Of a stretch of DNA of 64,000 nt, positions 1-8,712 are shown in pieces. Origin of the DNA: BQJU01 sp965229635 (lineage in GTDB: Bacteria > Bacteroidota > Bacteroidia > Chitinophagales > Saprospiraceae). Within the stretch, counting starts at the first letter, position 1, and every line of letters begins with the position of its first letter. A program made the position numbers and the translations under genes. The stretch is taken from positions 1,798,001-1,862,000 of the forward strand of contig OZ245894.1 in assembly GCA_965229635.1 (NCBI GenBank), written 5' to 3'. Under the pieces are notes generated by a model. The model did no database searches. It was not told the origin of the DNA and saw nothing but the letters and a program-made list of their open reading frames with translations.

Positions 1-340
1 ACCAGATGTCACTCAGGCGTTCTGGAATGGGTAGTATTTCCAGTTGTTGCTCCCGATCAAAACGAATAATGGGTTCGTAGGCACGAACTTTTTCCATGTA
101 TTCAATATTCGGGGCTTCGACTCTTGGAATTTCCTTGGGAGCAGGAGCGATAAAGATGCGGACGTCGGCCAGTGTTTCTTCCGATAAGTTCAGATAGGCT
201 TTCTTGCCGTCCACTTTGCCTTCCTCAATTAGGTTGCCCTTACGATCGTAGGCCAGTACACGCAGGTCAATCTTTTCCGGTGTTTCCTTTTCAAAGTTGA
301 TGGGAAAGGAAATGCCGTTGGTTTTCTTCTTTTTAGCCAT
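1..340 (-). CDS. Unidentified protein, N-terminal part (runs off window)
   Basis: An open frame on the minus strand begins at an ATG at 340-338 and is still open at base 1, so only the first 113 residues are visible. It begins MAKKKK and has no signal peptide or membrane segment. Residues about 20-70 look like an alternating beta-strand module (a stretch reading LRVLAYDRKGNL, then KAYLNLSEETLADVRIFIAP), the kind of beta-sandwich found at the start of large Bacteroidota structural or surface-associated proteins. I do not recognise the family and infer no function. The downstream gene at 622 is divergent. Confidence 0.75.
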   Translation of the reverse strand, partial: MAKKKKTNGISFPINFEKETPEKIDLRVLAYDRKGNLIEEGKVDGKKAYLNLSEETLADVRIFIAPAPKEIPRVEAPNIEYMEKVRAYEPIIRFDREQQLEILPIPERLSDIW

Positions 341-433
341 TTCATTTAGATTTTGGGAATTGATAGAATTTGTTGATTGATGTGTTGGAACGGGTAGGTG
401 TTACAAAAAGAGGTGCATTTTTTTTGTTTGATG

Positions 434-469
434 CCAAACTTCGTAGTCCGCATAAAACATGGTCTTAGA
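434..469. repeat. Short bipartite dispersed motif, copy 1
   Basis: The segment contains CAAACTTCG followed, after an 11-base gap, by AAACATGGTCTTAGA. The same two blocks in the same order, separated by 6 bases, occur at 14945-14974. Both copies are intergenic. The function is unknown; the motif could be a short interspersed element or a regulatory site. Confidence 0.5.
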
Positions 470-621
470 GAAAGAATAAGGGAAACCTCTGTTTATATAG
501 TGGAATAGACTGGTCGCTACATTGAGATCTGTAGTTTGTTTTTCTGATAGGAGTTGTCGCCTTTGGAACAGAATACTTACTTGAAAACAATTAATTTCGG
601 CTGTAAATAAAACAATTTTTC

Positions 622-1401
622 ATGCGTAATATTTTCATCGTCATGTTGTTCACAGGCTTGGGACTGACGGCCTGTGAAAAAGAATCGATCAGCCAAAATC
701 CATCCCCGGGATGTTCTACGGAATTGACTGAGGAAAAAGTGTACAGCAAAGACGGTCGTCGATGGCTTTGGGCCGGGGGCGATTCGGCTACTCATTTTGA
801 CATTACCAACTGGTCATTAAACGAATGCCAATTGCTGGATTATGGCTACGAACGTGAAACCATCAAGGCGTTGACCGACCCTCAATATCAACCCATCAGT
901 GAGGTAGCTGAAGATTTCGCAAACAGTGAAAAAGTCATTTATTTGGAAGGCGACGGAGCGGTGAAGGTCTATCCCTACATTACCATGCGTTTTCACGAAG
1001 TGATCAACGAAAGGGTTGAAGGAAAACCCGTAATGATTGCTTACTGCTACCTGGCGGACCTGGCCGCTGTGTATACCCGGATTTACTGTGACCGCGAATT
1101 TACCTTTGCTGTTTCGGGCTATACCTATGCCGATGAAAATGTGTGGGAAGGTTTGCAGGCTTTTGTGCTTTGGGACCGCGAAACCGAGAGCTTGTGGTGG
1201 CCTTTGATTGATCGGGGTGTTTCTGGTTTGATGAAAGGAACCGTTTTGCGTAAGCACGACCAAAACCGCTGGGGATATAGCACCTGGGGGGAGGTTAAAA
1301 CAACTTACCCTGATGCGTTGGTACTGGAAATCGATGAGCAATGGCAGCCACCGATAGGGATTCCAACCTATTCTTGTACAGACTTAAACTGCTGTGAATA
1401 A
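622..1401 (+). CDS. DUF3179 domain-containing lipoprotein
   Basis: A 259-residue protein with a lipoprotein signal (residues 1-18, ending LGLTAC, Cys18 as the likely lipidation site). The body matches the DUF3179 pattern: a loop near residues 137-150 reading GKPVMIAYCYLADLAAVYTR, an FAVSGYTY segment, a 'WDRETESLWWP' segment and a final 'GLMKGTVLRK' segment. Some members of this family are selenoproteins; here Cys142 stands at that region and no in-frame TGA is present. The C-terminus is Cys-rich (YSCTDLNCCE). The biochemical role of the family is not established. The gene lies 11 bases upstream of an AraC-type regulator in the same direction, so the two are probably co-transcribed. Confidence 0.8.
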   Translation: MRNIFIVMLFTGLGLTACEKESISQNPSPGCSTELTEEKVYSKDGRRWLWAGGDSATHFDITNWSLNECQLLDYGYERETIKALTDPQYQPISEVAEDFANSEKVIYLEGDGAVKVYPYITMRFHEVINERVEGKPVMIAYCYLADLAAVYTRIYCDREFTFAVSGYTYADENVWEGLQAFVLWDRETESLWWPLIDRGVSGLMKGTVLRKHDQNRWGYSTWGEVKTTYPDALVLEIDEQWQPPIGIPTYSCTDLNCCE

Positions 1402-1412
1402 CCTGATGCCTC

Positions 1413-2282
1413 ATGATTATTGAACACAAGACGCTGGAGCTGTTTGAAAAACAACTCTTTGAAAAAGCGATCGTCAGTGCGCCTTTTACCATCCCTCAAT
1501 CCATGCCCAATGAGGCTTGTTTCATATATGTCATTGATGGTAACCTGGACGTTTTTTCGGCCATTGACAGAACGAATGTGTGCTCGGAAGAGGCCGTTTT
1601 GATGAAATGTGGCAATTATATCGGGCAATTTTCCAGGAGAAAAAAAGCCGCTAATTACCACGCCATTGTGGTACATTTTTATCCGGAAATACTGCGCAAA
1701 ATATACCGGAATGACTTGCCTTCCTTTCTCAAAAAGCCGCTGAAAAATACCACCAAATCGGGCATGGCAACTGTGAAAGCCGGTGAGTTACTGAAGAAAT
1801 ATATTGACAGTATGTTGTTTTATTTCGAAAACCCGGCACTGGTCAATGAGGAGCTACTGGTCTTGAAGATTAAGGAATTGCTGCTGCTCCTGATGAATAC
1901 CAGCAATGCTTCTAGGGTTCAACAAATCCTGTCACAGTTGTTTTCGCCTCAGACCTTTGATTTTCGGGAAACGGTGGAGGCTCATCTTTATGACAATATC
2001 AGTATTGGTGAATTGGCCGTATTGACCAACCTCAGTCTCTCTTCTTTTAAGCGAAAGTTCAAGGAAATTTACGCAGAGAGCCCAGGGCAATATCTCAAAA
2101 CCAAGAAACTGGAAAAAGCAGCAGAACTACTGCTGATCACCAATGAAACGATTAGCCATATTGCCTATGATTGTGGCTTCACTGATGTTGCGCACCTTTC
2201 CAGGGTATTTAAATCTCAATACCAACTTTCTCCTTCCCAATACCGGCTGAACCAAATTGACAAACATTTGAGCCAAATGTAA
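1413..2282 (+). CDS. AraC-family transcriptional regulator
   Basis: A 289-residue protein. The C-terminal ~95 residues form a typical double helix-turn-helix AraC domain: the first HTH around ISIGELAVLTNLSLSSFKRKFK and the second around ISHIAYDCGFTDVAHLSRVFK, closing with the family motif SPSQYR. The N-terminal ~185 residues are probably a ligand- or partner-sensing domain, similar in length to the ExsA-like class, but show no recognisable ligand residues. It sits between a DUF3179 lipoprotein (11 bases upstream) and another lipoprotein gene (54 bases downstream), suggesting it controls this envelope-related cluster. The effector is unknown. Confidence 0.93.
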   Translation: MIIEHKTLELFEKQLFEKAIVSAPFTIPQSMPNEACFIYVIDGNLDVFSAIDRTNVCSEEAVLMKCGNYIGQFSRRKKAANYHAIVVHFYPEILRKIYRNDLPSFLKKPLKNTTKSGMATVKAGELLKKYIDSMLFYFENPALVNEELLVLKIKELLLLLMNTSNASRVQQILSQLFSPQTFDFRETVEAHLYDNISIGELAVLTNLSLSSFKRKFKEIYAESPGQYLKTKKLEKAAELLLITNETISHIAYDCGFTDVAHLSRVFKSQYQLSPSQYRLNQIDKHLSQM

Positions 2283-2336
2283 AAAGCACTCCTGTTTGCT
2301 TGACGCAAATTTGTGGCAGATCAAAAATCATGACCA

Positions 2337-3227
2337 ATGAATCGGATTATCACTGTTGTGTTATTAGCAACTTCATTATTGTTGCCCAGTTGTATGGCGG
2401 ACTTACGTACTGCATTAATTGAAGAAGAAGGCATTACCAAGACCAATGAAGAAAAGGGCCGCAACCTATTGGCTGAAGCCTGGAAAAAACAGGGTTTTGA
2501 ATATTTAGACCAACACACCACCTATTCCTTTCACGGTTTTGACACCTGGAAGGGGCTGTCGGGCAAATTGGGAAAACCCTGGCCACACTGGAAGTCGGAA
2601 ATGGATTTTAAATATGCCATCGGGACCTTTGACGGGCAGGTTTTGTTTCAAAATGGAAAACGGAAAGGCGTATTGGCTGGCCTGCAAAGCTGGCAATATT
2701 ATGAAAAAGAACCCGGGGATAAACTGGAATTCAAAGCGTATAATAAACGCATAGCGTTTGGACTTTCGGCCTACCAGTATTTTGTGGAATTACTGGACCG
2801 TTTGCGACAAGCACCCATCATTGCTTACGCCGGTGAAAAGGACTTTAACAGTCATCAGTACGATTTGGTATTTGCGACCTGGGAAACACCAGAGCCGCAT
2901 ATGGAGCACGATCAGTATGTATTGTATATCAACAAAAAGACCGGGATGTTGGACTATGCGGTGTACACTCTGCGTGATAATTATCTGAAACCACCTGGCT
3001 ATAAATCATTCTATGGCTCCATTCATTTTTCTGACTATTGGAGTATCGAGGGAGTGTTGATACCACACAAGCAAACGGTCTTTTTAAATGCGCCCAAAAA
3101 GAAAGAGAAAAAGTATGCCCACCAAATGATTGTTACGGATTTTCAATTTGATGCTTTTGATGTGAAGGAACTTCATCCGAATCCGGATATTACACCCGTT
3201 GGAGATGACAAGATAGCCGTGGATTAG
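2337..3227 (+). CDS. Putative lipoprotein, LolA/LolB-fold-like
   Basis: A 296-residue protein with an N-terminal signal ending LLLPSC (Cys19), indicating a lipoprotein. The mature part has a long run of alternating strands (for example WKSEMDFKYAIGTFDGQVLFQNGKRKGVL, then DQYVLYINKKTGMLDYAVYTLRDN), resembling the convex beta-sheet of outer-membrane lipoprotein-sorting-type proteins, which carry lipids or hydrophobic ligands. This is a fold-level impression only. The gene follows the AraC regulator in the same direction. The intergenic stretch contains GCTTGACGCAAATTT, a 15-mer that also occurs upstream of gldB near 32870. Confidence 0.8.
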   Translation: MNRIITVVLLATSLLLPSCMADLRTALIEEEGITKTNEEKGRNLLAEAWKKQGFEYLDQHTTYSFHGFDTWKGLSGKLGKPWPHWKSEMDFKYAIGTFDGQVLFQNGKRKGVLAGLQSWQYYEKEPGDKLEFKAYNKRIAFGLSAYQYFVELLDRLRQAPIIAYAGEKDFNSHQYDLVFATWETPEPHMEHDQYVLYINKKTGMLDYAVYTLRDNYLKPPGYKSFYGSIHFSDYWSIEGVLIPHKQTVFLNAPKKKEKKYAHQMIVTDFQFDAFDVKELHPNPDITPVGDDKIAVD

Positions 3228-3243
3228 GAATTAAAATTTTACT

Positions 3244-4230
3244 TTACCACACCTGATGCACCTTCGCCTTCACATATTTTTCATAAATCTGGTCAACGGC
3301 TTCCCGCTGCTCGGTGGAGAGTGGCGGGAGGTCGATGGCGGAGAGGTTGGAGGGCAGATGCTCCGGTTTGGATGCTCCGGGAATGATACAACTGATTTGC
3401 GCAAAATCCAGTATCCATCTCAGGGCAATGGGGGCCAGATTGGTTTGGTTGGGGAATACTTTTTTTAGTTCCTCAACAGCCTCCAATCCCAATTCGTAGG
3501 GAATGCCAGAAAAGGTTTCGCCTTTGTCAAATGCCGCGCCTTCGCGGTTGAAGTGGCGGTGATCTTCTTTACCAAACTGGCTGTCCTTAGAAAACTTACC
3601 CGTTAGCAATCCACTGGCCAGTGGTACCCGGACAATGATGCCAATATCCCGACCTAGGGCTTCGCCAAAAAATCGCTCAATGGGCCGTTGCCGAAACATA
3701 TTGAAGATGATCTGCACCGTAGTGACATTGGGATATTCGATGCCTTTCAGGGCTTCTTCTACCTTTTCGACGCTAATGCCCAGGTTTTTAATTTTTCCCT
3801 CGTCCTTCAACCGGTCGAATAGCTCAAAAATCTCCGGCCGATAGTACACCTCTGTGGGCGGACAATGCAGCTGAATCAAATCCAGGCATTCCAGTCCCGT
3901 ATTTTTCAGGCTGTCTTCGATATATTTGCGAAGCACTTCGGGTGTATAATTTTCGTTGATGTGCGGGGAGATTTGTCGGCCGCATTTGGTCGCCACGTAG
4001 ATGTCTTCCTTTCTACTGCGCACCACTCTGCCCACGGCGGCCTCGCTGGCGCCGGCTTCATACACATCAGCGGTATCGATGAAGTTGATACCAGAATCAA
4101 GAGCCTCATTGATAATGCGTTCGGCCAGCGTGTCGTCAAAGCCGCTACCCCAGGTGCCGCCCACCTGCCAGGTACCGAGTGATATTTCTGATATTTTTAG
4201 ATTGGTTTTGCCTAGTCTGCGGTAGTTCAT
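3244..4230 (-). CDS. Aldo/keto reductase
   Basis: A 328-residue soluble protein of the NADPH-dependent aldo/keto reductase superfamily. The catalytic tetrad is visible as Asp52 and Tyr57 (IDTADVYEAG), Lys82 (VATKCG) and His122 (IQLHCP). The C-terminal NADP-binding segment reads IIPGASKPEHLPSNLSA. Length and N-terminus (MNYRRLGKTNLKISEISLG) match the Bacteroidota 'general stress protein/AKR' subgroup. The substrate cannot be predicted. It converges on the preceding lipoprotein gene with a 16-base gap and is divergent from the protease/STAND cassette. Confidence 0.95.
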   Translation of the reverse strand: MNYRRLGKTNLKISEISLGTWQVGGTWGSGFDDTLAERIINEALDSGINFIDTADVYEAGASEAAVGRVVRSRKEDIYVATKCGRQISPHINENYTPEVLRKYIEDSLKNTGLECLDLIQLHCPPTEVYYRPEIFELFDRLKDEGKIKNLGISVEKVEEALKGIEYPNVTTVQIIFNMFRQRPIERFFGEALGRDIGIIVRVPLASGLLTGKFSKDSQFGKEDHRHFNREGAAFDKGETFSGIPYELGLEAVEELKKVFPNQTNLAPIALRWILDFAQISCIIPGASKPEHLPSNLSAIDLPPLSTEQREAVDQIYEKYVKAKVHQVW

Positions 4231-4394
4231 TTTTGAAGTTTATGATAAAAAAACAATATACAAATGAATGGGGAAAATTTGAGGATTAGACTAGTTGTAA
4301 ATAGGAGCTACTTTAAATCAACGTTAACTACAGCCTGAAAAATAGGTTTCTTTTAATTAACTTGGCTTTCATTATTTTTCAATTACAAGGTGCT

Positions 4395-4721
4395 ATGGAT
4401 AAAGAGATTTATATTTTTGAAACAGAGACAGGAGAAAAAATATACATGGAGGCAGAAGCCGCTCCAGGATCCGGCGGTCAGGTGCCGGCATCAGAGGGGG
4501 AGGATCGTGATCCCCGGTATGCAGGTAAGATTAAGGATGCTTTTTCACAAGTGAAAACATTTGCGAAAAGTGTCATTGAGATTCTGGATGAAGAGGTAAA
4601 TCCTGATGAGTTGACCATAGAAACAGGTTTTAAGTTTAATGCAAAAGCAAATTGCTTTATCGCATCCTCCGCAACGGAAGTAGCTTTCAAAATATCCCTG
4701 AAATGGAGTAAGGAAAAATAA
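4395..4721 (+). CDS. TCAD1-like small protein (trypsin-co-occurring domain)
   Basis: A 108-residue acidic protein when started at the ATG at 4395; an in-frame ATG 33 bases upstream adds an implausible tail. The layout fits the CU044_2847 / trypsin-co-occurring domain 1 family: a strand pair (EIYIFETETGEKIYMEAE), a low-complexity Gly/Pro linker, a helix (IKDAFSQVKTFAKSVIEIL), and C-terminal strands (DELTIETGFKFNAKANCF, TEVAFKISLKW). In published surveys of STAND conflict systems this domain sits beside trypsin-like peptidase/NTPase genes. Here the next gene begins 35 bases downstream with exactly such a domain, which strongly supports the call. It probably acts as an adaptor or substrate of the protease; that role is inferred. 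Confidence 0.8.
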   Translation: MDKEIYIFETETGEKIYMEAEAAPGSGGQVPASEGEDRDPRYAGKIKDAFSQVKTFAKSVIEILDEEVNPDELTIETGFKFNAKANCFIASSATEVAFKISLKWSKEK

Positions 4722-4756
4722 CCTCGCTACATGAGGTGCTAAAATACCCAAATCAA

Positions 4757-7483
4757 ATGTCTAGCGAACTAAAGTATTGCATCGTTCGAATCATGTCGGG
4801 TGGTGCGCGAGGTACAGGTTTTTTTTATAATAAGAACTACATTGTTACTTGTGCTCACAACATTAATAATCCCAGTTCGATTGAGGCGAAAATCTGCTCA
4901 AAGGATTTTGCCTTTACGCTTTCTATTGAGGTCGAGCTTGCAAACGCCATTCCAAGAGAAATGGGCGATGTTGCACTGCTTAAGGTGCAGGGGAGGCTGC
5001 CTGATTATATTTCATTTATTGATTTGGCCTCAAGCAAACACAGTACAAACGACCCCTTTGTATCGTTTGGTTTTTCTTCTCATGGTGCAAGTCATGGCAT
5101 TCTTGATTCAGGGCAAATTGCCGATACCAATTCGGTAAATGATTTTGGGATTCCTCAAATATTACTTCAGGATGCGAAGGTGCTCACCACTGGCTTCAGC
5201 GGTGCTCCAATCTATAATCAACGGTTGGGTAAGATTGTAGGCATGGTGACCGCCATTGCCAATCCTGACAAATATAGCAGAGGAGAGGAAATGGCTTTTG
5301 GTATACCTGGCGAATTCATCATCAGAGAGTGTCGAAAGGTATTGGTGAAAAAAGAGCCCCAAAAAGTGAAGAGCAAGGCAAAAGAGTTAATCCCCATTAT
5401 GGAATTGAACGAAGATTCCTTTGTGGGAAGGAGTGAGGTGATCGATGATATCTACAACCAGTTGTCAGAACATCATTTGCTTTGGTTATACGGAATTGGG
5501 GGAATTGGGAAAACCAGTACGGCTCTGGCTTTTATCAAAAAGTATCGGGAAAACTATGACCACCTGGCCTGGGTAACCGTATCGGAAAACCTGGAGGACG
5601 ATATTATTTCACAGTTGAGCTTTCTGGTAGAAGATTTTGAATACAAGGAAGACAATTCGGTGGAAAACAACCTGCAAAACCTTTTTAATTCGCTAAATGC
5701 AAATTATCCGGGACGAAATTTATTGATAATCGACAATGCCAATAAGCTCCCCGGTTTTGAGCAGGGTGCTACAATTCAGTTTCTCAAGAAGATCAACTGG
5801 TCCGTCCTCATTACCTCACGTGCTTATCCGGAGGGGTATAACCTAAAGTGTATTGGACTGGACAAACTGGGTTTGTCTGACAGTCGGGAATTGTTTTATC
5901 AGTATCATCGTGGCAATCGAGATGATGAGACCCTGGATAAATTGCTAAAAAAGATTGATTCACATACTTTACTCATTGAGCTTTTGGCTAAAGCCGGCAA
6001 GCGATTGTCAATAGGCGAAATTTTTGAATTGATTCAAAACGACTCCATTCAAAACAAGCGGCTACAAGCAAAAATCCGAAAGCAGGGTGAAGAATACCGC
6101 TTGCATTCCTATGTAGTGAACAATGTATTTGATTTTAAAGACAACGAGTTTAAAGCTGAAGAACAAAAATACCTGAGATATTTCTCCATCCTGCCGCCCA
6201 CTAATGTCGTTTATGAAGATTTAATGGAATTGTTTCAGGTGGATGCGGAGGATGACATTACTTTTTGGGAAGTTTTAGAGGATTTGTCCTTCAAAGGGTG
6301 GTTGATCAATAGCCACGACCAGGAGAAGGGAAGTCCGGCTTTTAAGATGCACCCCATCATTCAGGACGTTATGGCTTCCCGGCTTTCGCCTGATGCGGAT
6401 AATTGTAAGCCCCTGATTAAGGGGGTGACCCGAAAGCTGCAAACTTACGCAGATGAGAATGGCCTCGAAAAGGCGACGTATATTCCTTTTGGCGAAGCTG
6501 TTTTGAGAGCATTTCCGGATCGGACGGCTGATATTTGTTTGCTCATGCTGGAATTGGCCAAAAGGTATAATTACATCAATAAGTATGAGCCGGGAGAGCG
6601 ACTACTGCATGAAGTAAAGAAAATGGTAGATGCCAATCTGATCGACCATAAATTATTAAGGAAAAGGGCTTATCGAGACCTGGCTTACTTTCGCTGGTCG
6701 CAATCCTCATATAAGGAAGCAAAGGAATTGATGGAGGTGGCGACACAAATAGATATAGCAGAGCCAAAGGATGCCTATCTGGAATGGCAAATGGAAAGCA
6801 CAACGGGAATGATTGAGCGACAGTTCTCAAATTATGATGAATCCATTCAGGCTTACGAAAAAGCTTTAGCGATCATAGGCGAAACAAAAGGTCTGCCACA
6901 GGTTAGGCTTGAGATGTCAAAGGCTATTGTGCTTAATAACCTGGCCTTTGTATACCGAGATTTGAAAAACCTTCCGAAGGCGATAGAATTGATGGAAAAG
7001 GCTATTGAGCTAAGAAAAAGGAATGGTGGAAAGGACTTTATTAAGTTGGCCATAAACTACAATAATATTTCAATTTATTATGCTCAGGTAGGACGACTGG
7101 AAGATGCGATAGATGCCAATATGGAAGCCATTAGAATCCGAAAACTTTATTTCAAAGATCCAGATCACTACAAATGGTCTTTTTTGCATAAACAAAGATC
7201 ATGGATCTTGTACCAACAGGAAAAATTTCAGGAGGCGATCAAAGAAATTGAACGAGCAATTGAAATTCGGATTTTAACCAGAGGAGAGATTATTCCCGCC
7301 AATCGTGAATTTTATGAATACTATACTCGTTATTTAATAGCAATCAATGAGGTGGAAAAGGCAAAGGTAAACCTGCGGAAGGTGATACAGTGTTACAATA
7401 TGCGGGGTATAGAAAAACAAACAATTGAAGACCGAATTAACGAATTAAAGTCGCTAGTAGATGCAGCAAGCAAAAATCAATAG
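4757..7483 (+). CDS. Trypsin-like peptidase / NB-ARC ATPase / TPR STAND protein
   Basis: A 908-residue cytoplasmic multidomain protein; a GTG 21 bases upstream is an alternative start. Residues 1-200 are a trypsin-fold serine peptidase with an intact triad: His34 (VTCAHN), Asp71 (GDVALL) and Ser148 (GFSGAPI). Residues ~230-480 are an NB-ARC/STAND NTPase with P-loop GIGGIGKTS (~246-254), Walker B LLIIDNA (~322) and sensor-like ITSR (~352). A winged-helix-like stretch follows, then TPR repeats from ~600 to ~880 (for example YDESIQAYEKALAIIGETKG and LPKAIELMEKAIELRKRNGG). There is no signal peptide. The layout implies a sensor (TPR), a nucleotide-controlled switch and a protease output in one chain, as in predicted bacterial NLR-like conflict proteins. 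It is the middle gene of a three-gene unit and overlaps the next gene by 23 bases. Confidence 0.93.
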   Translation: MSSELKYCIVRIMSGGARGTGFFYNKNYIVTCAHNINNPSSIEAKICSKDFAFTLSIEVELANAIPREMGDVALLKVQGRLPDYISFIDLASSKHSTNDPFVSFGFSSHGASHGILDSGQIADTNSVNDFGIPQILLQDAKVLTTGFSGAPIYNQRLGKIVGMVTAIANPDKYSRGEEMAFGIPGEFIIRECRKVLVKKEPQKVKSKAKELIPIMELNEDSFVGRSEVIDDIYNQLSEHHLLWLYGIGGIGKTSTALAFIKKYRENYDHLAWVTVSENLEDDIISQLSFLVEDFEYKEDNSVENNLQNLFNSLNANYPGRNLLIIDNANKLPGFEQGATIQFLKKINWSVLITSRAYPEGYNLKCIGLDKLGLSDSRELFYQYHRGNRDDETLDKLLKKIDSHTLLIELLAKAGKRLSIGEIFELIQNDSIQNKRLQAKIRKQGEEYRLHSYVVNNVFDFKDNEFKAEEQKYLRYFSILPPTNVVYEDLMELFQVDAEDDITFWEVLEDLSFKGWLINSHDQEKGSPAFKMHPIIQDVMASRLSPDADNCKPLIKGVTRKLQTYADENGLEKATYIPFGEAVLRAFPDRTADICLLMLELAKRYNYINKYEPGERLLHEVKKMVDANLIDHKLLRKRAYRDLAYFRWSQSSYKEAKELMEVATQIDIAEPKDAYLEWQMESTTGMIERQFSNYDESIQAYEKALAIIGETKGLPQVRLEMSKAIVLNNLAFVYRDLKNLPKAIELMEKAIELRKRNGGKDFIKLAINYNNISIYYAQVGRLEDAIDANMEAIRIRKLYFKDPDHYKWSFLHKQRSWILYQQEKFQEAIKEIERAIEIRILTRGEIIPANREFYEYYTRYLIAINEVEKAKVNLRKVIQCYNMRGIEKQTIEDRINELKSLVDAASKNQ

Positions 7484-8555
7484 TGATATCACCAGGTTAG
7501 AGGATGAATATTTCGCACTGCGCACAGAAATCCTTCTAATGCCAGATATCACCCCGATCAATATACAGCAGGAGAAGGCTACTTTTTTTGCAAAATTCAC
7601 TAAAGGAGAAAGATACAACCCTCAGTTTACCTACGAGCAAAGTGACAATATCAGGCATGTAAAACAAATATCAGCCATAAGAGAAAAGTTTGCTAAAGTT
7701 GATCATGCCCTTGTTCCCTGGTATTTAGAAAAGCTTGACTATGTCATCAACTGGATTGAAAATTTTGACCAGCGGGAAAGTCCTCATTTCCCTGAATGGC
7801 TTGGGAGTGTATACCAGAAGCCAGAGCAGGAACTATTTGACAAAGCAGCTGAAATTGATCAGGGTGACGATGCAGCTAAAGAGCCGGAAATCTTTGATAC
7901 TTCACCACAGGAGGTCAGGGATGCGATAGAGGCGGAACTTCGGAAATACGAGTTCAACAACTGGGAGGTGGAAGTGACCCATATGACGGCGAGAATGTCG
8001 GTGAATTCTATTTTGAAAAAAGTGAAAATTAACCAGGACAAAAAATTCTCCGCACCTTCGATACAGCGCCTGTGTATTCACGAAATCGGCACGCACGTGT
8101 TTCGAAATGAAAATGGCTCTCAACAACCTTACCAGATCTTTAAATACGGATTGCCTGACTATTTGGATACAGAGGAAGGCTTGGCTATTTGGAGTGAATA
8201 TACTAATGGAGTGAGAATTCCACATGATGATATCAGATATCGTTTAAGGCTAATGGCCAGTTATAAGTGTTTTGAAATGGATTTCTTTGACTTGTATCAA
8301 TATGTGAGCCAATACTTGGATAAAAACACCTCCTTCGATTTAGTGACCCGTATCAAAAGAGGCCTTAGGGATACTGGTATTTATGGTGGATACACCAAGG
8401 ATCAGGTATATTTTAAGGGTTTTTTAAAGGTGGATCAACTGGAAAGAAGTGATCTGTCTAAACTCTACCTGGGAAAAATCGGCATTGATCACCTGCCTTT
8501 ATTAGAAGAAATGGATGAACTTAACTGGGATTTTTCGACCCCTCCATGGGTTTGA
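7461..8555 (+). CDS. DUF1704 / MATCAP-like metallopeptidase
   Basis: A 364-residue protein whose ATG lies inside the end of the STAND gene (23-base overlap), implying translational coupling. It carries a gluzincin-like site: HEIGTH at residues 207-212 and, about 30 residues later, TEEGLA (Glu238/Glu239), the counterpart of the 'QEGLA' motif of the DUF1704 family. In animals, relatives (MATCAP) are tyrosine carboxypeptidases acting on tubulin tails; bacterial members have no firmly known substrate. The first ~150 residues are helical with a conserved-looking lead-in (VPWYLEKLDYVINWIENF). Fixed linkage to a protease-STAND gene suggests it is an effector or processing partner; this is inference. 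An alternative start at 7539 would remove the overlap. Confidence 0.87.
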   Translation: MQQAKINSDITRLEDEYFALRTEILLMPDITPINIQQEKATFFAKFTKGERYNPQFTYEQSDNIRHVKQISAIREKFAKVDHALVPWYLEKLDYVINWIENFDQRESPHFPEWLGSVYQKPEQELFDKAAEIDQGDDAAKEPEIFDTSPQEVRDAIEAELRKYEFNNWEVEVTHMTARMSVNSILKKVKINQDKKFSAPSIQRLCIHEIGTHVFRNENGSQQPYQIFKYGLPDYLDTEEGLAIWSEYTNGVRIPHDDIRYRLRLMASYKCFEMDFFDLYQYVSQYLDKNTSFDLVTRIKRGLRDTGIYGGYTKDQVYFKGFLKVDQLERSDLSKLYLGKIGIDHLPLLEEMDELNWDFSTPPWV

Positions 8556-8712
8556 TCAGGCAGGGGCAACTACCCAAAGCAATTAAAGTTAGTTTGGATG
8601 ACCAAAATCATCCCTACAATTTGCAGAAATGCCGTACTTTCATCAAAGTATGGGCAAATGGGCACTGTTGACAACTCGTCTCCTGTCCTTACCTGTAAAA
8701 CCGAATCGTTGT

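Noticed and set aside
4362..4394. Longer start for the TCAD1-like protein
   Set aside because: The extra 11 residues (MAFIIFQLQGA) are hydrophobic and unlike the family start; MDKEIYIF is preferred.
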